Made by a program: the position numbers and the translations under genes. From a virus, in the IMG/VR virus record IMGVR_UViG_3300006100_000019, positions 1-48,461 of that record: a DNA stretch of 48,461 nt. One strand, given 5' to 3'. Within the stretch, counting starts at the first letter, position 1. Every line of letters begins with the position of its first letter. Shown here piece after piece: positions 1 to 8,091 of this stretch. The notes under the pieces are model-generated. The model was not told where the DNA came from, did no database searches, and saw only the letters and a list, made by a program, of their open reading frames with translations.

Positions 1-798
1 CTAAATTATGTTGAGGTCAACCGTCAACTAAGAGCCGAAGAAGCCGATCAGACTTTTATAACGACTTCAAATGCGTTAGCCATGAGTATAAACCAAAAGG
101 TAAAGGAAGATGCTGCAGTTAAATCTCTTGAAGAAGAGACGACTGTTAATTATCTTACTACTGAGACTCAATTTAAAGGAAGCCCAAATTACATACAAAA
201 TCTAAGCCTGATTTCAAGTCAAGGTGACGTGCTTAAATCGAAAGGCTATAAGAAAGAGATCTACTATTACGATCACCTTAGGGCAAATAGCAAACCAATC
301 GATAAGTTTAAGCACTTTTACATGGCTCCATTGAAGAGCGATGATCGCAAACAGACGACATATTTGGTACCAGAAGAAGCAAGCCTAGCGGATAACACTA
401 TAAAAAAGTGGATGAATATAGACTATGGAAACACCCATGTTGAGTGGAACGCTGCACGCTTGATAAACACGCACAACATGAGCGAGTTAGATAAAATAAA
501 GCTAAAAGTTTCGCTCTATAACATAAACTTTCAAGTGGCTAGAGGTTACACAATACCGGTGTACATCACAGTCCAACAAGCTGAAAAGATTCTAAAAGCA
601 ACTGACGTTACTCAAGACACAGTGAGTCAAGCAACGGATGCTCCAAGTCTTACCGAACAAACAATTGACACGCAGCTTTCGGGTAGTTATTATGTGGCTG
701 GTGCAAAGTATCACTATGATTCTCTGCACCCAAACGGACTCTACACTGAGCTCTACCTAGCACGTAGAGAGTGGAATCCTTCGAAAAAAACTGAATAA
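1..798 (+). CDS. Structural (baseplate-region) protein, 5'-partial
   Basis: The frame is open from base 1, so the gene starts before the window. An ATG at 82 gives a 238-residue product, but 27 further in-frame codons precede it without a stop, and 82 is therefore only a fallback start. No family is recognised. The protein is soluble-looking, with no signal peptide or membrane segment, and has Tyr/Asn-rich beta-type stretches near its end. It stops 2 nt before a tube-like protein and is followed by the gp5-like spike, so a baseplate or tail-tube role is likely from context alone. The function is inferred from neighbours, not from motifs. Confidence 0.6.
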   Translation, partial: LNYVEVNRQLRAEEADQTFITTSNALAMSINQKVKEDAAVKSLEEETTVNYLTTETQFKGSPNYIQNLSLISSQGDVLKSKGYKKEIYYYDHLRANSKPIDKFKHFYMAPLKSDDRKQTTYLVPEEASLADNTIKKWMNIDYGNTHVEWNAARLINTHNMSELDKIKLKVSLYNINFQVARGYTIPVYITVQQAEKILKATDVTQDTVSQATDAPSLTEQTIDTQLSGSYYVAGAKYHYDSLHPNGLYTELYLARREWNPSKKTE

Positions 799-800
799 CG

Positions 801-1853
801 ATGCATAATTTTTTAGGCATAGCAAACAAGACTGAAAATTTTAGAAAAGGAGTATTTACTGATCCGTTTGATGAACCAACCTTTCTCACATTTGCGATTG
901 ACTTTAGGTTTGAGGATCTGCCGTCTTCTAGCATAATTGATGTTGACCTATGGAACTCTCCTCTTTTTAGGGAAGGCAAGGAAAGCGCTATTGATTTTCT
1001 TTCAAACCGAGGGTATGAGTCTGGAGCAAACGGCCTTAAAGTATTTAAAGAGATACTTCGATACCTCACGTTCGACGCGCCTTGGTACTTTCAATCGATC
1101 ACAGGTCTAAACACCTTTTGGAAACAGGCAACGGACGTTACTACTGGACAGAAAGGAAAGGGACTCACTTTAACCGTTGATACACTGGAAGCAGTCGATC
1201 TTAGAATAACTGAGCTGGCCAGCATCTATCGAAATGCAATTTATGACAAGGTATACATGAGAGAAAGAGTGCCAGACAACCTAAGATGGTTCGCGATGGA
1301 CATCTATGTAGCTGAGGCAAGAAATATCAGATACCACATTCCAGGAATCGGGCAAAATGTGGCTACTCTATTTGGAGTAAATACTGCATCAATCGGCTCA
1401 GTATTGGGTGGAGGAAATCTCTTGTCGAACGTATTGGAACAGTACGGCTACGTTAAGTTCAAGTGCAGACAGTGCGAATTTGATTTTTCTGATACTTTTG
1501 CAGGCGGCACTAAACTTGAAGTAGCAACGACTAAAACTCCGGCAACCAACTCATTCAAGATAAATATTGGATATTTTGAAGAAGAGAGTAGTTACGCTGA
1601 CGGGTCTAGGATATACGATGACTTGATTAGAACTGATATTGAAAACCCATGGAGCCTACGCAATATTGGAACCGATATTACAAATATTGGTTCGTTTCTT
1701 TCCGGTCTACCGGTCATCGGCTCAGACATTCAAAGAGCCGGACAAAGCGTTCAAAATTCACTGGCAAGCATCGGAGGACTTATAAATCCTGCGCTGGGCG
1801 CAGCTTCACAGTTTGTGAATCCGCCAGTAAAGAGCTTAGGCAAGGCTGGCTAA
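801..1853 (+). CDS. Baseplate/tail-tube-associated protein (gp48/gp54-like?)
   Basis: This 350-residue protein starts 2 nt after the preceding stop. A middle beta-rich stretch (roughly residues 140-270) includes a FKCRQCEFDF segment. The C-terminal 70 residues are Gly/Ile/Leu/Ala-rich and amphipathic (NIGSFLSGLP, IGGLINPALG), the type of tail seen in tube-cap or tube-initiator proteins. Its size is near T4 gp54 (about 320 residues) and gp48 (about 364), and it lies directly upstream of the gp5-like spike. That context suggests the protein that starts the tail tube on the baseplate. No diagnostic motif was found, so the assignment is tentative; the CDS itself is secure. Confidence 0.7.
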   Translation: MHNFLGIANKTENFRKGVFTDPFDEPTFLTFAIDFRFEDLPSSSIIDVDLWNSPLFREGKESAIDFLSNRGYESGANGLKVFKEILRYLTFDAPWYFQSITGLNTFWKQATDVTTGQKGKGLTLTVDTLEAVDLRITELASIYRNAIYDKVYMRERVPDNLRWFAMDIYVAEARNIRYHIPGIGQNVATLFGVNTASIGSVLGGGNLLSNVLEQYGYVKFKCRQCEFDFSDTFAGGTKLEVATTKTPATNSFKINIGYFEEESSYADGSRIYDDLIRTDIENPWSLRNIGTDITNIGSFLSGLPVIGSDIQRAGQSVQNSLASIGGLINPALGAASQFVNPPVKSLGKAG

Positions 1854-1887
1854 TAAAACTAAAAATCGACTACTGATATAAGACACT

Positions 1888-2679
1888 ATGCTGCAGACTC
1901 ACGATATTGAAAGAAGAGAAATGGACCTTATTGACAAGCAATTCCTAGGAGTTGTGGAGGATCCAAATGACCCTAGGAAAGAGGGACGCGCAAGGATCCG
2001 AGTAGTGAGTGTATACGACGACATACCGACTGAAGACTTGCCTTGGGCATATCCTAAGCAGAAGAGCGCTTACTTTGGACAGGAGGGTCGTGGAGGATCG
2101 CTTTCAGTCCCAAAGAAGGGAGCAGTTGTTGCAGTAAGATTCGATAACGGAAACCCATACTGTCCAGAATACTATTCGCTGCATGAAATAGCTGAGGACA
2201 TACGGACTGAACTGGGAAAAGAGGGCGAATATTTGGGCTCTCACGTTGTCCTATTTGACGGAGACGAAGAGCTAAAGATCTGGTTCACCATAAGTAAGGG
2301 AATCACGATGCAGCTAAAGGGATCCCGACTAAATATCGGCCGCGACAAGGCGATCACGATAGAGCACGACCAGACACAATCAATAATAGAATTAAGAGGA
2401 GGCAACATCTCAATCCATTCAAACTCAAGGATAGAGATGACTTCCGGTAGCGAGATCGAAGCTGCATCTAACGATATTTGGATCAACGGTAACTTTGTAA
2501 GAGTAGGACATAACCCAGTCAACGGGCCAGCAGTGTTAGGAGACTCTCTATTCCTACTTTTGACTGCAATGGCAAGCGCAATAGACGGCAAGTTCCCACC
2601 AACTCCAGGAGCAATAACCGCTGCTGTGAATGCAGCCAAGGAAATGGTCCTGTCAAAGACCGTCAAAGTTTCAATGTAA
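1888..2679 (+). CDS. 5: Baseplate central spike protein, gp5-like without lysozyme domain
   Basis: The N-terminal OB-fold of T4 gp5 is recognisable: FLGVVEDPNDP, then GRARIRV, PTEDLPWA, and a GSLSVPKKGAVVAVRFDNG strand. In T4 gp5 the OB-fold is followed by a lysozyme domain and then a triple beta-helix needle. Here the protein is only 263 residues (T4: 575) and passes straight into a beta-prism-like stretch (about residues 130-215, ISIHSNSRIEMTSGSEIE). No lysozyme catalytic region is present. The role would be to form the membrane-piercing needle at the tail tip. The ATG at 1888 is the outer start; an ATG at 1921, with a purine-rich leader (gaagagaa), gives a product closer to the family N-terminus and may be the true start. 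Confidence 0.88.
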   Translation: MLQTHDIERREMDLIDKQFLGVVEDPNDPRKEGRARIRVVSVYDDIPTEDLPWAYPKQKSAYFGQEGRGGSLSVPKKGAVVAVRFDNGNPYCPEYYSLHEIAEDIRTELGKEGEYLGSHVVLFDGDEELKIWFTISKGITMQLKGSRLNIGRDKAITIEHDQTQSIIELRGGNISIHSNSRIEMTSGSEIEAASNDIWINGNFVRVGHNPVNGPAVLGDSLFLLLTAMASAIDGKFPPTPGAITAAVNAAKEMVLSKTVKVSM

Positions 2680-2742
2680 TAAAGGCACGCAGGAACGCTC
2701 TTTTGCCAAAGGTTAGGTAACTAATTAAATTAAGGGATCGAT

Positions 2743-3258
2743 TTATTCTGGAGTCCCAGAATCTCCCTGAGAACCCCCGTTCTGCTTTGAGATGAACTGC
2801 TCGATGTCAAATCCCAAGTGTCTTACACAAAACATCAAATAACCTTCATATAGTGCCTTGATCTCAGACTTGGTGTAGATCGAATAGAGGTATTTTGTGT
2901 AACGAGTGATGCTTCTAAGTCGGCTCTCCAGAAACTCGTCCCTCAACTCATGAAGATCAAGAGCAGCAGCTATTTCCCAAGCATTGTCCCAAGCATCGTT
3001 TTCAAGCCATATGATATTGTTGCGCATCGCACTGATACAGCTTTCTCCGCGCACTGGATAGATTCCAATGGTTTGGGTAACGTGACCTAGTTCGTGTAGA
3101 AGGTAGATGATGCCTACCCTAGTAAGCTTTGATTTCTTTGGAATGTAGATTGTTGCTTCGAGTGGATCGAACTCAGCCGCGTAACCAGTATAGCTAATGG
3201 TGACTGAATGCGAGCTAGCTATTTTCTCTAGCTCTTCCCAAATTTTAGGTATGTCCAC
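2743..3258 (-). CDS. Zincin metallopeptidase, ImmA/IrrE-like
   Basis: A HELGH motif at residues 55-59 is the HExxH zinc-binding and catalytic signature, set in a hydrophobic helix (IIYLLHELGH). Glu86 in LENDAWD is a plausible third zinc ligand, as in ImmA/IrrE-type peptidases. The 171-residue length fits a stand-alone peptidase domain with no DNA-binding part. It is the last gene of the minus-strand run starting near 9360, and its 3' end faces the gp5 gene across 63 nt. Possible roles are cleavage of a host regulator or of a phage protein. The substrate cannot be inferred from the sequence. Confidence 0.8.
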   Translation of the reverse strand: MDIPKIWEELEKIASSHSVTISYTGYAAEFDPLEATIYIPKKSKLTRVGIIYLLHELGHVTQTIGIYPVRGESCISAMRNNIIWLENDAWDNAWEIAAALDLHELRDEFLESRLRSITRYTKYLYSIYTKSEIKALYEGYLMFCVRHLGFDIEQFISKQNGGSQGDSGTPE

Positions 3259-3272
3259 ATTGACGGATAATT

Positions 3273-3575
3273 TTAGTCTCGATGGATCAATTCATCGACC
3301 TCTATTTTATTATCTATCTTGTATTGTTCCCATTCTTTCGCTCCCATGATGTCTGGGAAGCGGGATCCGCCGTTGCAGGATTCCTTTACGTAGATCTTTC
3401 CAGGAAAGTCACACCCACAGTTTACGCAGTAGCCATAAACAGCACAGTCGTTCTTACAAATCTGGGAACGATAGAATACCTGTTCCTTTTCGTGCTTAGA
3501 GAGGAGGTGAAACGCGTCCCCAAGCATCTTGAGATTGCCCTCAATGAATTGGAAAACTTTTTTGGCAGTTATCAT
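3273..3575 (-). CDS. Cysteine-rich small protein, putative metal-binding
   Basis: This 100-residue protein has six cysteines at positions 40, 44, 50, 53, 55 and 67 within CKNDC, CVNCGCDFPGKIY and ESCNGG. The spacing suggests a structural zinc or Fe-S site. I recall similar short proteins with a C-x-x-C-G-C-x-F-P-x-K core in other large phages, all without known function. Its start overlaps the end of the upstream reductase gene by 4 nt, which implies translational coupling. A link to the neighbouring flavodoxin-fold reductase is possible but not shown. Confidence 0.72.
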   Translation of the reverse strand: MITAKKVFQFIEGNLKMLGDAFHLLSKHEKEQVFYRSQICKNDCAVYGYCVNCGCDFPGKIYVKESCNGGSRFPDIMGAKEWEQYKIDNKIEVDELIHRD

Positions 3576-4330
3576 TTTAAACGATTTACGAATTCTTTGA
3601 ATCCTATGTAATTTAGGCTCTCTTTTATAGCTTTGACTCCCTTTAGAGGAATCTTAAAGAACTTTGAAAAGGCAGCTGGTGCAGCTAGATATGAAGCTTT
3701 AGTCTCGTCATTTGCGTCCTTTGTGAACTGCCAATTAAAAGAAAGAGCCGGTGGAACCTTAAATCCATAGAAAGTATATACCTTCTTTTGTACTTCTACT
3801 ACTTCTGCGCCTCTCCAGTTTTGACCGATCGCGATGCAACCGGCTTCGATATTTGAAACAATGCTCTTTTCTCTAAGGGTAGTGTCCCTGTTTTCGATCC
3901 AGTTGAGACGTTCGATCAGCTTTTGATAGAAGGCATTAGTCTGACCCCATCTGATTGACATAAAAAAGACTACCGCATCAGAATCGAATAGTTCCTTTGA
4001 TACTCTCCACAATTCATCGTCTTCGTTATTGAGAGAAGCCCAACATCTATGATGACCTGAAGGATTCTTCTTGTCGTCTTTTAAAAGAGCTGCCTTTAAT
4101 CCGCATGAGTTGCCTTTAGCGGTAGAGACGTTGCCTTCACAAGGATAGATCTTTAGTTTTGGTATGTCAAGAACCTTGACCTCGACTCCAAGCTTTTCTA
4201 GGCGTTCGGCAAGTTCCTGTGCAAGTTGAGTAGACTTTGGAGAGTCTGAATCCCCTTCCCATCGGTTTGAAGTGGTCAGGAAGAGCACTTTTTTCTTATC
4301 CTTAAGGTGATCAATAAATTTAGCTATCAT
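3572..4330 (-). CDS. Flavodoxin-fold NAD(P)H-dependent FMN reductase family protein
   Basis: The N-terminus has strand VLFLTTSNRWEG followed by SPKSTQLAQELAERLEKLGVEVKVLD, the phosphate-binding loop and first helix of flavodoxin-like FMN reductases. Later segments (DAVVFFMSIRWGQTNAFYQKLIERLNWIE) correspond to the FMN isoalloxazine-contacting loop. At 252 residues it is a little longer than typical (about 190-220), owing to an insertion with Cys and His residues around 64-95. It is expected to be cytosolic and to bind FMN and use NAD(P)H. A minus-strand AATAAATAAT lies only 3 nt before the ATG and may be part of a late-type promoter. Confidence 0.82.
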   Translation of the reverse strand: MIAKFIDHLKDKKKVLFLTTSNRWEGDSDSPKSTQLAQELAERLEKLGVEVKVLDIPKLKIYPCEGNVSTAKGNSCGLKAALLKDDKKNPSGHHRCWASLNNEDDELWRVSKELFDSDAVVFFMSIRWGQTNAFYQKLIERLNWIENRDTTLREKSIVSNIEAGCIAIGQNWRGAEVVEVQKKVYTFYGFKVPPALSFNWQFTKDANDETKASYLAAPAAFSKFFKIPLKGVKAIKESLNYIGFKEFVNRLK

Positions 4331-4348
4331 AGGATTATTTATTAATCA

Positions 4349-5080
4349 CTATGCCTTTCTTCTTGCCTTAGCTGATTTAGAAAGAGTTTTGATCCCATAA
4401 CCAGTGAGTGCTTCATACGTGAACCTAAGCTTTGAAACAAGAGTAAGGATCTGAGGATCACCGGATGGATAGTCAAACCAGGTAGCTCCGCTGGAAGCAG
4501 CAAGAGCAGTGATGATCGGATCGGCATCAACCGAAGAGTGTCCCACCCTAAATGTGCTTTGAAAATCTACGACACAACAGTGACGCAAGTAAGTGATGTA
4601 GATTAAGTCACTTGTGCCAGTGTGGATCACCACGTCCGGCGAACACGTGTGGATCACAGAATCAATTTCTTCTTGAGAACTGAGTTCAGTATTGATTATT
4701 AAGAAATCCGAAGAGTCCCTGACCTTCTGGACAAAGTCCAAGTCATAGCTAAGTTCAGCCGGAACTTCCATCATAAGACCCCAAGTTCCGTTAGGCAGCT
4801 TTGTAGTGAACCTACGCATTGCATCAATTGACTCTTCGTCCCAGACTGCGGCAAACCAGCCGATCTCTCGTTCACGACAGTAATCGTCAATCTCATCGTA
4901 CTGAGATTGGGTCAAGTGACGCTTGGGAAACTTTAAATAATTGAGTCCAGCTCGACAGGCAACATCGATTTGATCCTTTGTGAATTGTACGAGGTCTGCT
5001 GGGTTTAGCTTTTCAATTGAGGCTAGTGAAAGTGTCCCGACCGCTATGAATCTTGGCTCAGAGATCTTTTGTTTTTTCAT
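4349..5080 (-). CDS. NeuB-like sugar-acid synthase (TIM barrel), lacking SAF domain
   Basis: The sequence follows the NeuB (N-acetylneuraminate/legionaminate synthase) barrel pattern. AGLNYLKFPKR (44-54) matches the GADAVKFQ strand, DDYCREREIGWFAAVWDEESID matches the strand carrying STPFD in NeuB, FLIINTELSSQEEID (126-140) matches the STGM-EEI loop, and RVGHSSVDADP (178-188) matches the GYSDHT loop. NeuB condenses phosphoenolpyruvate with an N-acetyl sugar to form a nonulosonic acid. This copy is 243 residues against about 340 and lacks the C-terminal antifreeze-like domain. It may be catalytically altered, since several consensus residues are replaced. The NeuA-like gene in the same operon strengthens the assignment. 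Confidence 0.68.
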   Translation of the reverse strand: MKKQKISEPRFIAVGTLSLASIEKLNPADLVQFTKDQIDVACRAGLNYLKFPKRHLTQSQYDEIDDYCREREIGWFAAVWDEESIDAMRRFTTKLPNGTWGLMMEVPAELSYDLDFVQKVRDSSDFLIINTELSSQEEIDSVIHTCSPDVVIHTGTSDLIYITYLRHCCVVDFQSTFRVGHSSVDADPIITALAASSGATWFDYPSGDPQILTLVSKLRFTYEALTGYGIKTLSKSAKARRKA

Positions 5081-5089
5081 TTTGGTATA

Positions 5090-5785
5090 TTAAAATCCTA
5101 GGTTTTTCCAAATTTTTTGAATATCACTACCGCCGTTTCCGTGAATAAATATTGGATTAGTTTTTGTGACATTATTAAAAAGTCTACCATCTTTCCAAGA
5201 AAAATCTTGAGGAGATTCCCAAAATAAACTTTGAAATATTTCACAGCGATCGTCTAAAAGGATTCGATTTTTGTTATAAAATAGATATAAATTGTTTCCC
5301 CATTCATTGTCATTTTCGTTAGTCTCTTCCATATTCGTCTCTCTTCTTGGAGTATTGTCTACAATATCAATAAATAGATCGATCGGAGCTACATATCCTC
5401 CGCCATTCGTAAATTTCCAAGGAGAAGTCGAAGTAAAGTCTTCTGGAGAATAGGTGACGTATTTACTCTCTTCCTTTTTAGGAAAACAGTTTTTTTCAGC
5501 ACTATGCAACCACTTTCCATCGGCAACAGCTTTGTATTTTTCACAAAATTCGTCAATGCTACCCAGAGCTAGGGTGTCCCAAGCGTCGGTGTGTAAAACG
5601 TGGGTATAGCTACCCCTATTTTCTTTTAGCCAGTCACTATGTCTCCTTGGCATGTTTTTCCAAGATTGCCATGAATCATCGATCACCACTTTAAAATCGT
5701 ATCCGAAATGGTGTAAAGAATTTACAAGATGCGAGTGGCCTAGTTTCCAATTATGTGTGCAGCGAGTCAGTACGATTAGTTTCAT
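5090..5785 (-). CDS. Glycosyltransferase, procollagen galactosyltransferase/PLOD-like
   Basis: This 231-residue GT-A type enzyme has a metal and nucleotide-sugar motif HTDAWDT (DxxD-type, residues 66-70), SAEKNCFP (95-102) and FTNGGGYVAP (125-134). That order resembles the glycosyltransferase domain of lysyl hydroxylase/procollagen glucosyltransferase proteins (TDxYDV, SAE..CWP, LNSGGFIG). It would transfer a sugar from a UDP-sugar to an acceptor in the infected cell. It is the first of four adjacent glycosyltransferase genes with visibly higher A+T than the flanking sugar genes. With collagen-like fibres in this window, glycosylation of the fibre is an attractive but unproven role. Confidence 0.78.
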   Translation of the reverse strand: MKLIVLTRCTHNWKLGHSHLVNSLHHFGYDFKVVIDDSWQSWKNMPRRHSDWLKENRGSYTHVLHTDAWDTLALGSIDEFCEKYKAVADGKWLHSAEKNCFPKKEESKYVTYSPEDFTSTSPWKFTNGGGYVAPIDLFIDIVDNTPRRETNMEETNENDNEWGNNLYLFYNKNRILLDDRCEIFQSLFWESPQDFSWKDGRLFNNVTKTNPIFIHGNGGSDIQKIWKNLGF

Positions 5786-5789
5786 TGTT

Positions 5790-6503
5790 TTATTCTTTTA
5801 GAGTGCATTGATTGTTATAATCATAAAAATGAGTCATTGTAAAATTGCGATTAATTTTGTCTCCGCTTCCACGAACAAGTTTTTCTTTAAATTCCTGTCT
5901 TGACCTAGTCCAATTGTGTTGAATCCAAATATTTTTAGAAATGTGCATGCCTTGAGCAGCAGTTAATGGATTGCCGAGTTCATCAATTATTTTTTTATTT
6001 AGCTTTGGAAAATGAGGATTTAAAAATAACTGCAAATCATGCGGTCTAAATATGGATTTAATGTGTTCATTTTCATGGTATTGAGTGTATTCTTCCCTTC
6101 TTTTTCTCGTTTCAAATGGAGGATTTGATCCGTAAAATCTCCAGTACATTCCCAATCCTGAAAAATAACCAAATTCATCTGTTTTGGCTTTTAAAAATTC
6201 CTGTATTGTTGTATAATCCTTTAGTCTAATAAACTCATCAGTGTCAATTGCAGCTAGAAAATCCTCACTGCACCTGTCTGCTACGAACTTATAAAAGTGA
6301 GTCTGGCCGCTGATTTCTTGATTGGGCCAATATATTACTTCAATGTCAGGAATGTTTAGTTCAGTGATTGTGTCCTGTATTGGAATCTTTGAACAATTAT
6401 CTCCCAGATAAAATTTGTCTATTCCAATTGATTTATGATATAATATCCATTCCTCTAGATATTGATTTTCGTCCTTTATTATACAAGATATTGCAACTCT
6501 CAT
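5790..6503 (-). CDS. Glycosyltransferase family 92/DUF23-like
   Basis: It opens with ISCIIKDENQYLEEWILYHKSIGI, the hallmark N-terminus of GT92/Glyco_transf_2_4 enzymes. AAIDTDEFI (85-92) contains the DxD metal site and GMYWRFYGSNPP is a conserved acceptor-side segment. The 237-residue length fits a soluble single-domain enzyme, and no membrane segment is visible. The gene lies 4 nt from its downstream neighbour and abuts the upstream one, so the four glycosyltransferases form one transcription unit. Acceptor and donor are unknown. The gene is strikingly AT-rich, with many poly-T runs on the plus strand. Confidence 0.85.
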   Translation of the reverse strand: MRVAISCIIKDENQYLEEWILYHKSIGIDKFYLGDNCSKIPIQDTITELNIPDIEVIYWPNQEISGQTHFYKFVADRCSEDFLAAIDTDEFIRLKDYTTIQEFLKAKTDEFGYFSGLGMYWRFYGSNPPFETRKRREEYTQYHENEHIKSIFRPHDLQLFLNPHFPKLNKKIIDELGNPLTAAQGMHISKNIWIQHNWTRSRQEFKEKLVRGSGDKINRNFTMTHFYDYNNQCTLKE

Positions 6504-7217
6504 TTATACGTAAATTATGGTTTTTTTAAGCTGTCTAGCAACGCATGAAATAAATCGTTCAACTGCGTGTTCTACTTGTCCATCAAGATAAAAGTCTCTA
6601 TGACGGTCTGTCGCATCTTCAAAAGAGTTGAGTGATAGCTTAGAAACCAGACTATTTAAAACTTCGGGATGTATTAGCATCATCGTGCCCGCAATAAATT
6701 CGATTCGGGCATTATCATCGGAAATGTCAAATAGTTTAACTAAACTATCATAGTGAAACGCATTTTTTTGTATAGTCGTCGATCTATATTTTTTTGCTCC
6801 AATTATTCCTATTTCAGCGGACTCACTTAGCTTCTGTATATTGAGAGTCGCTATTTCTGGACTTCCAATCAAGGGTCGAATGAGTTCATTTCTCCATGTT
6901 GCTCCAAGATTGATATGAAGGTGAGGACTTTTCTTTGTATGTAAAATAAGAGCGGCAGTGTATTCTGATGTTCCATATTCAGTCCATAAAGAAATAAAAC
7001 CGCCAACATCTCTTCCGCGGTTTGGAGAGACTTTTATTTTTGCTTTTGGAAACATCTGTAGAATCTCAGATTCACGCTTTTGTGAATATACTGACTCTGG
7101 TATATTAATAAAGAGATCATGAGCTACCTTTATGTTATCCAAGTATTTTTTAATGTCTGGAAGAACATCATAATAATAACAATGAAGAAGGACTGCTAAT
7201 TTTACTTCGATATTCAT
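6504..7217 (-). CDS. RgpF/rhamnan synthesis F-like glycosyltransferase-associated protein
   Basis: PNRGRDVGGF (65-74), LILHTKKSPH (91-99) and GATWRNELI (105-113) are the conserved boxes of the rhamnan-synthesis protein F family (RgpF, PF05045), found in O-antigen and capsule loci. The 237-residue product contains only this domain. It starts at the base after the downstream GT92 stop codon. A minus-strand AATAAATAAC 16 nt before its ATG, inside the end of the GT8 gene, resembles the late-promoter element but also encodes the C-terminal residues, so it may be chance. The likely role is in building or transferring a deoxysugar glycan. Confidence 0.82.
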   Translation of the reverse strand: MNIEVKLAVLLHCYYYDVLPDIKKYLDNIKVAHDLFINIPESVYSQKRESEILQMFPKAKIKVSPNRGRDVGGFISLWTEYGTSEYTAALILHTKKSPHLHINLGATWRNELIRPLIGSPEIATLNIQKLSESAEIGIIGAKKYRSTTIQKNAFHYDSLVKLFDISDDNARIEFIAGTMMLIHPEVLNSLVSKLSLNSFEDATDRHRDFYLDGQVEHAVERFISCVARQLKKTIIYV

Positions 7218-7227
7218 ATCTATTGGC

Positions 7228-8091
7228 TTATTTGTTATTTATTTTAGAATAGAAATTATACCACAATTTTTCAATATGCTTATAATTACTTTCAAGTCCC
7301 ATTTTTTTATTAGCTTGAAACCACGGCTTTGCTCCGACATAGTGAACGACTTTAATTGACTTGTCAAACTGAGAAAATTTTGAATCTGGAAAACATCTTT
7401 TAAGACAGTTATATTGACTCGATAGAAGCACAGTTGACTCGTAAAGTAAAGAATTCATTATTGATTGATCTGCAAGTCGATAGTCGTTTGTGGTCAAAGC
7501 CAGCTCAAGCAATTTAGACTTTATTGAAGGATCTAAGTTAGCTGAAAGTTGTAAAAAACCTCCATTGAATGCTGAACACTCACAAGTAAGAGAGTATAGA
7601 CCGACATCTGGTGTTACTACTACTTTAGTAAGATTAAGATTAAAAACCTCAGATATGTCAGAAAGCACGAGAGTGTCTGCATCAAGAAACAAAAGCGACT
7701 CGTATTTATTAGCCAAGTCAAAGGCTTCAAACGTAAATAACGAAGGTATGTATCGACTACTTGTTGAATTTTTAAATTTTTCAGATAGCCGTGATATTAC
7801 GGCTGAATATTGAGGATCCTCTACTTTCCAAAAAATGAGTTTTCCATATATTTGAAGAAGAGCAGTTTGACTTGCATGCGATAACGGAGAATGAGTTTCG
7901 TGATACACGATAATAATGTCGTGATCAAACCATGGATTATTTAAAATAAATGAGTAGATTAGAGTTTGAGCTCCAGGTAAAAATGAATCGTCACACACTG
8001 TACATAGAGCAAGTCGACGATCCTTTAGAGACTCACCACAATTAAATTTAAGAAATGCTGGATCGATGTATGGTATGTTAGTTTGCATCAA
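7228..8091 (-). CDS. Glycosyltransferase family 8 (LgtC-like)
   Basis: The GT8 signatures are complete and in order: LALCTVCDDSFLPGAQTLI (nucleotide-sugar binding), LLFLDADTLV with the DxD metal motif at 137-139, SAFNGGFLQL (173-182), DQSIMN (208-213) and HYVGAKPW (250-257), which matches the HxxGxxKPW metal-ligating motif. At 287 residues it is full length for the catalytic domain. LgtC-type enzymes transfer galactose or glucose from the UDP-sugar with retention of configuration. Its start overlaps the end of the NeuA-like gene by 14 nt. All catalytic landmarks are intact, so activity is expected. Confidence 0.9.
   Translation of the reverse strand: MMQTNIPYIDPAFLKFNCGESLKDRRLALCTVCDDSFLPGAQTLIYSFILNNPWFDHDIIIVYHETHSPLSHASQTALLQIYGKLIFWKVEDPQYSAVISRLSEKFKNSTSSRYIPSLFTFEAFDLANKYESLLFLDADTLVLSDISEVFNLNLTKVVVTPDVGLYSLTCECSAFNGGFLQLSANLDPSIKSKLLELALTTNDYRLADQSIMNSLLYESTVLLSSQYNCLKRCFPDSKFSQFDKSIKVVHYVGAKPWFQANKKMGLESNYKHIEKLWYNFYSKINNK

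Noticed and set aside
650-1069. Minus-strand frames at 650-1069, 2241-2666, 46101-46292 and 48033-48302
   Set aside because: They lie wholly inside strongly supported plus-strand genes and look like shadow translations.
4334-4343. Perfect AATAAATAAT on the minus strand as a firm late promoter
   Set aside because: It lies 3 nt before the start codon of the reductase, leaving no room for a leader; kept only as a remark in that gene.
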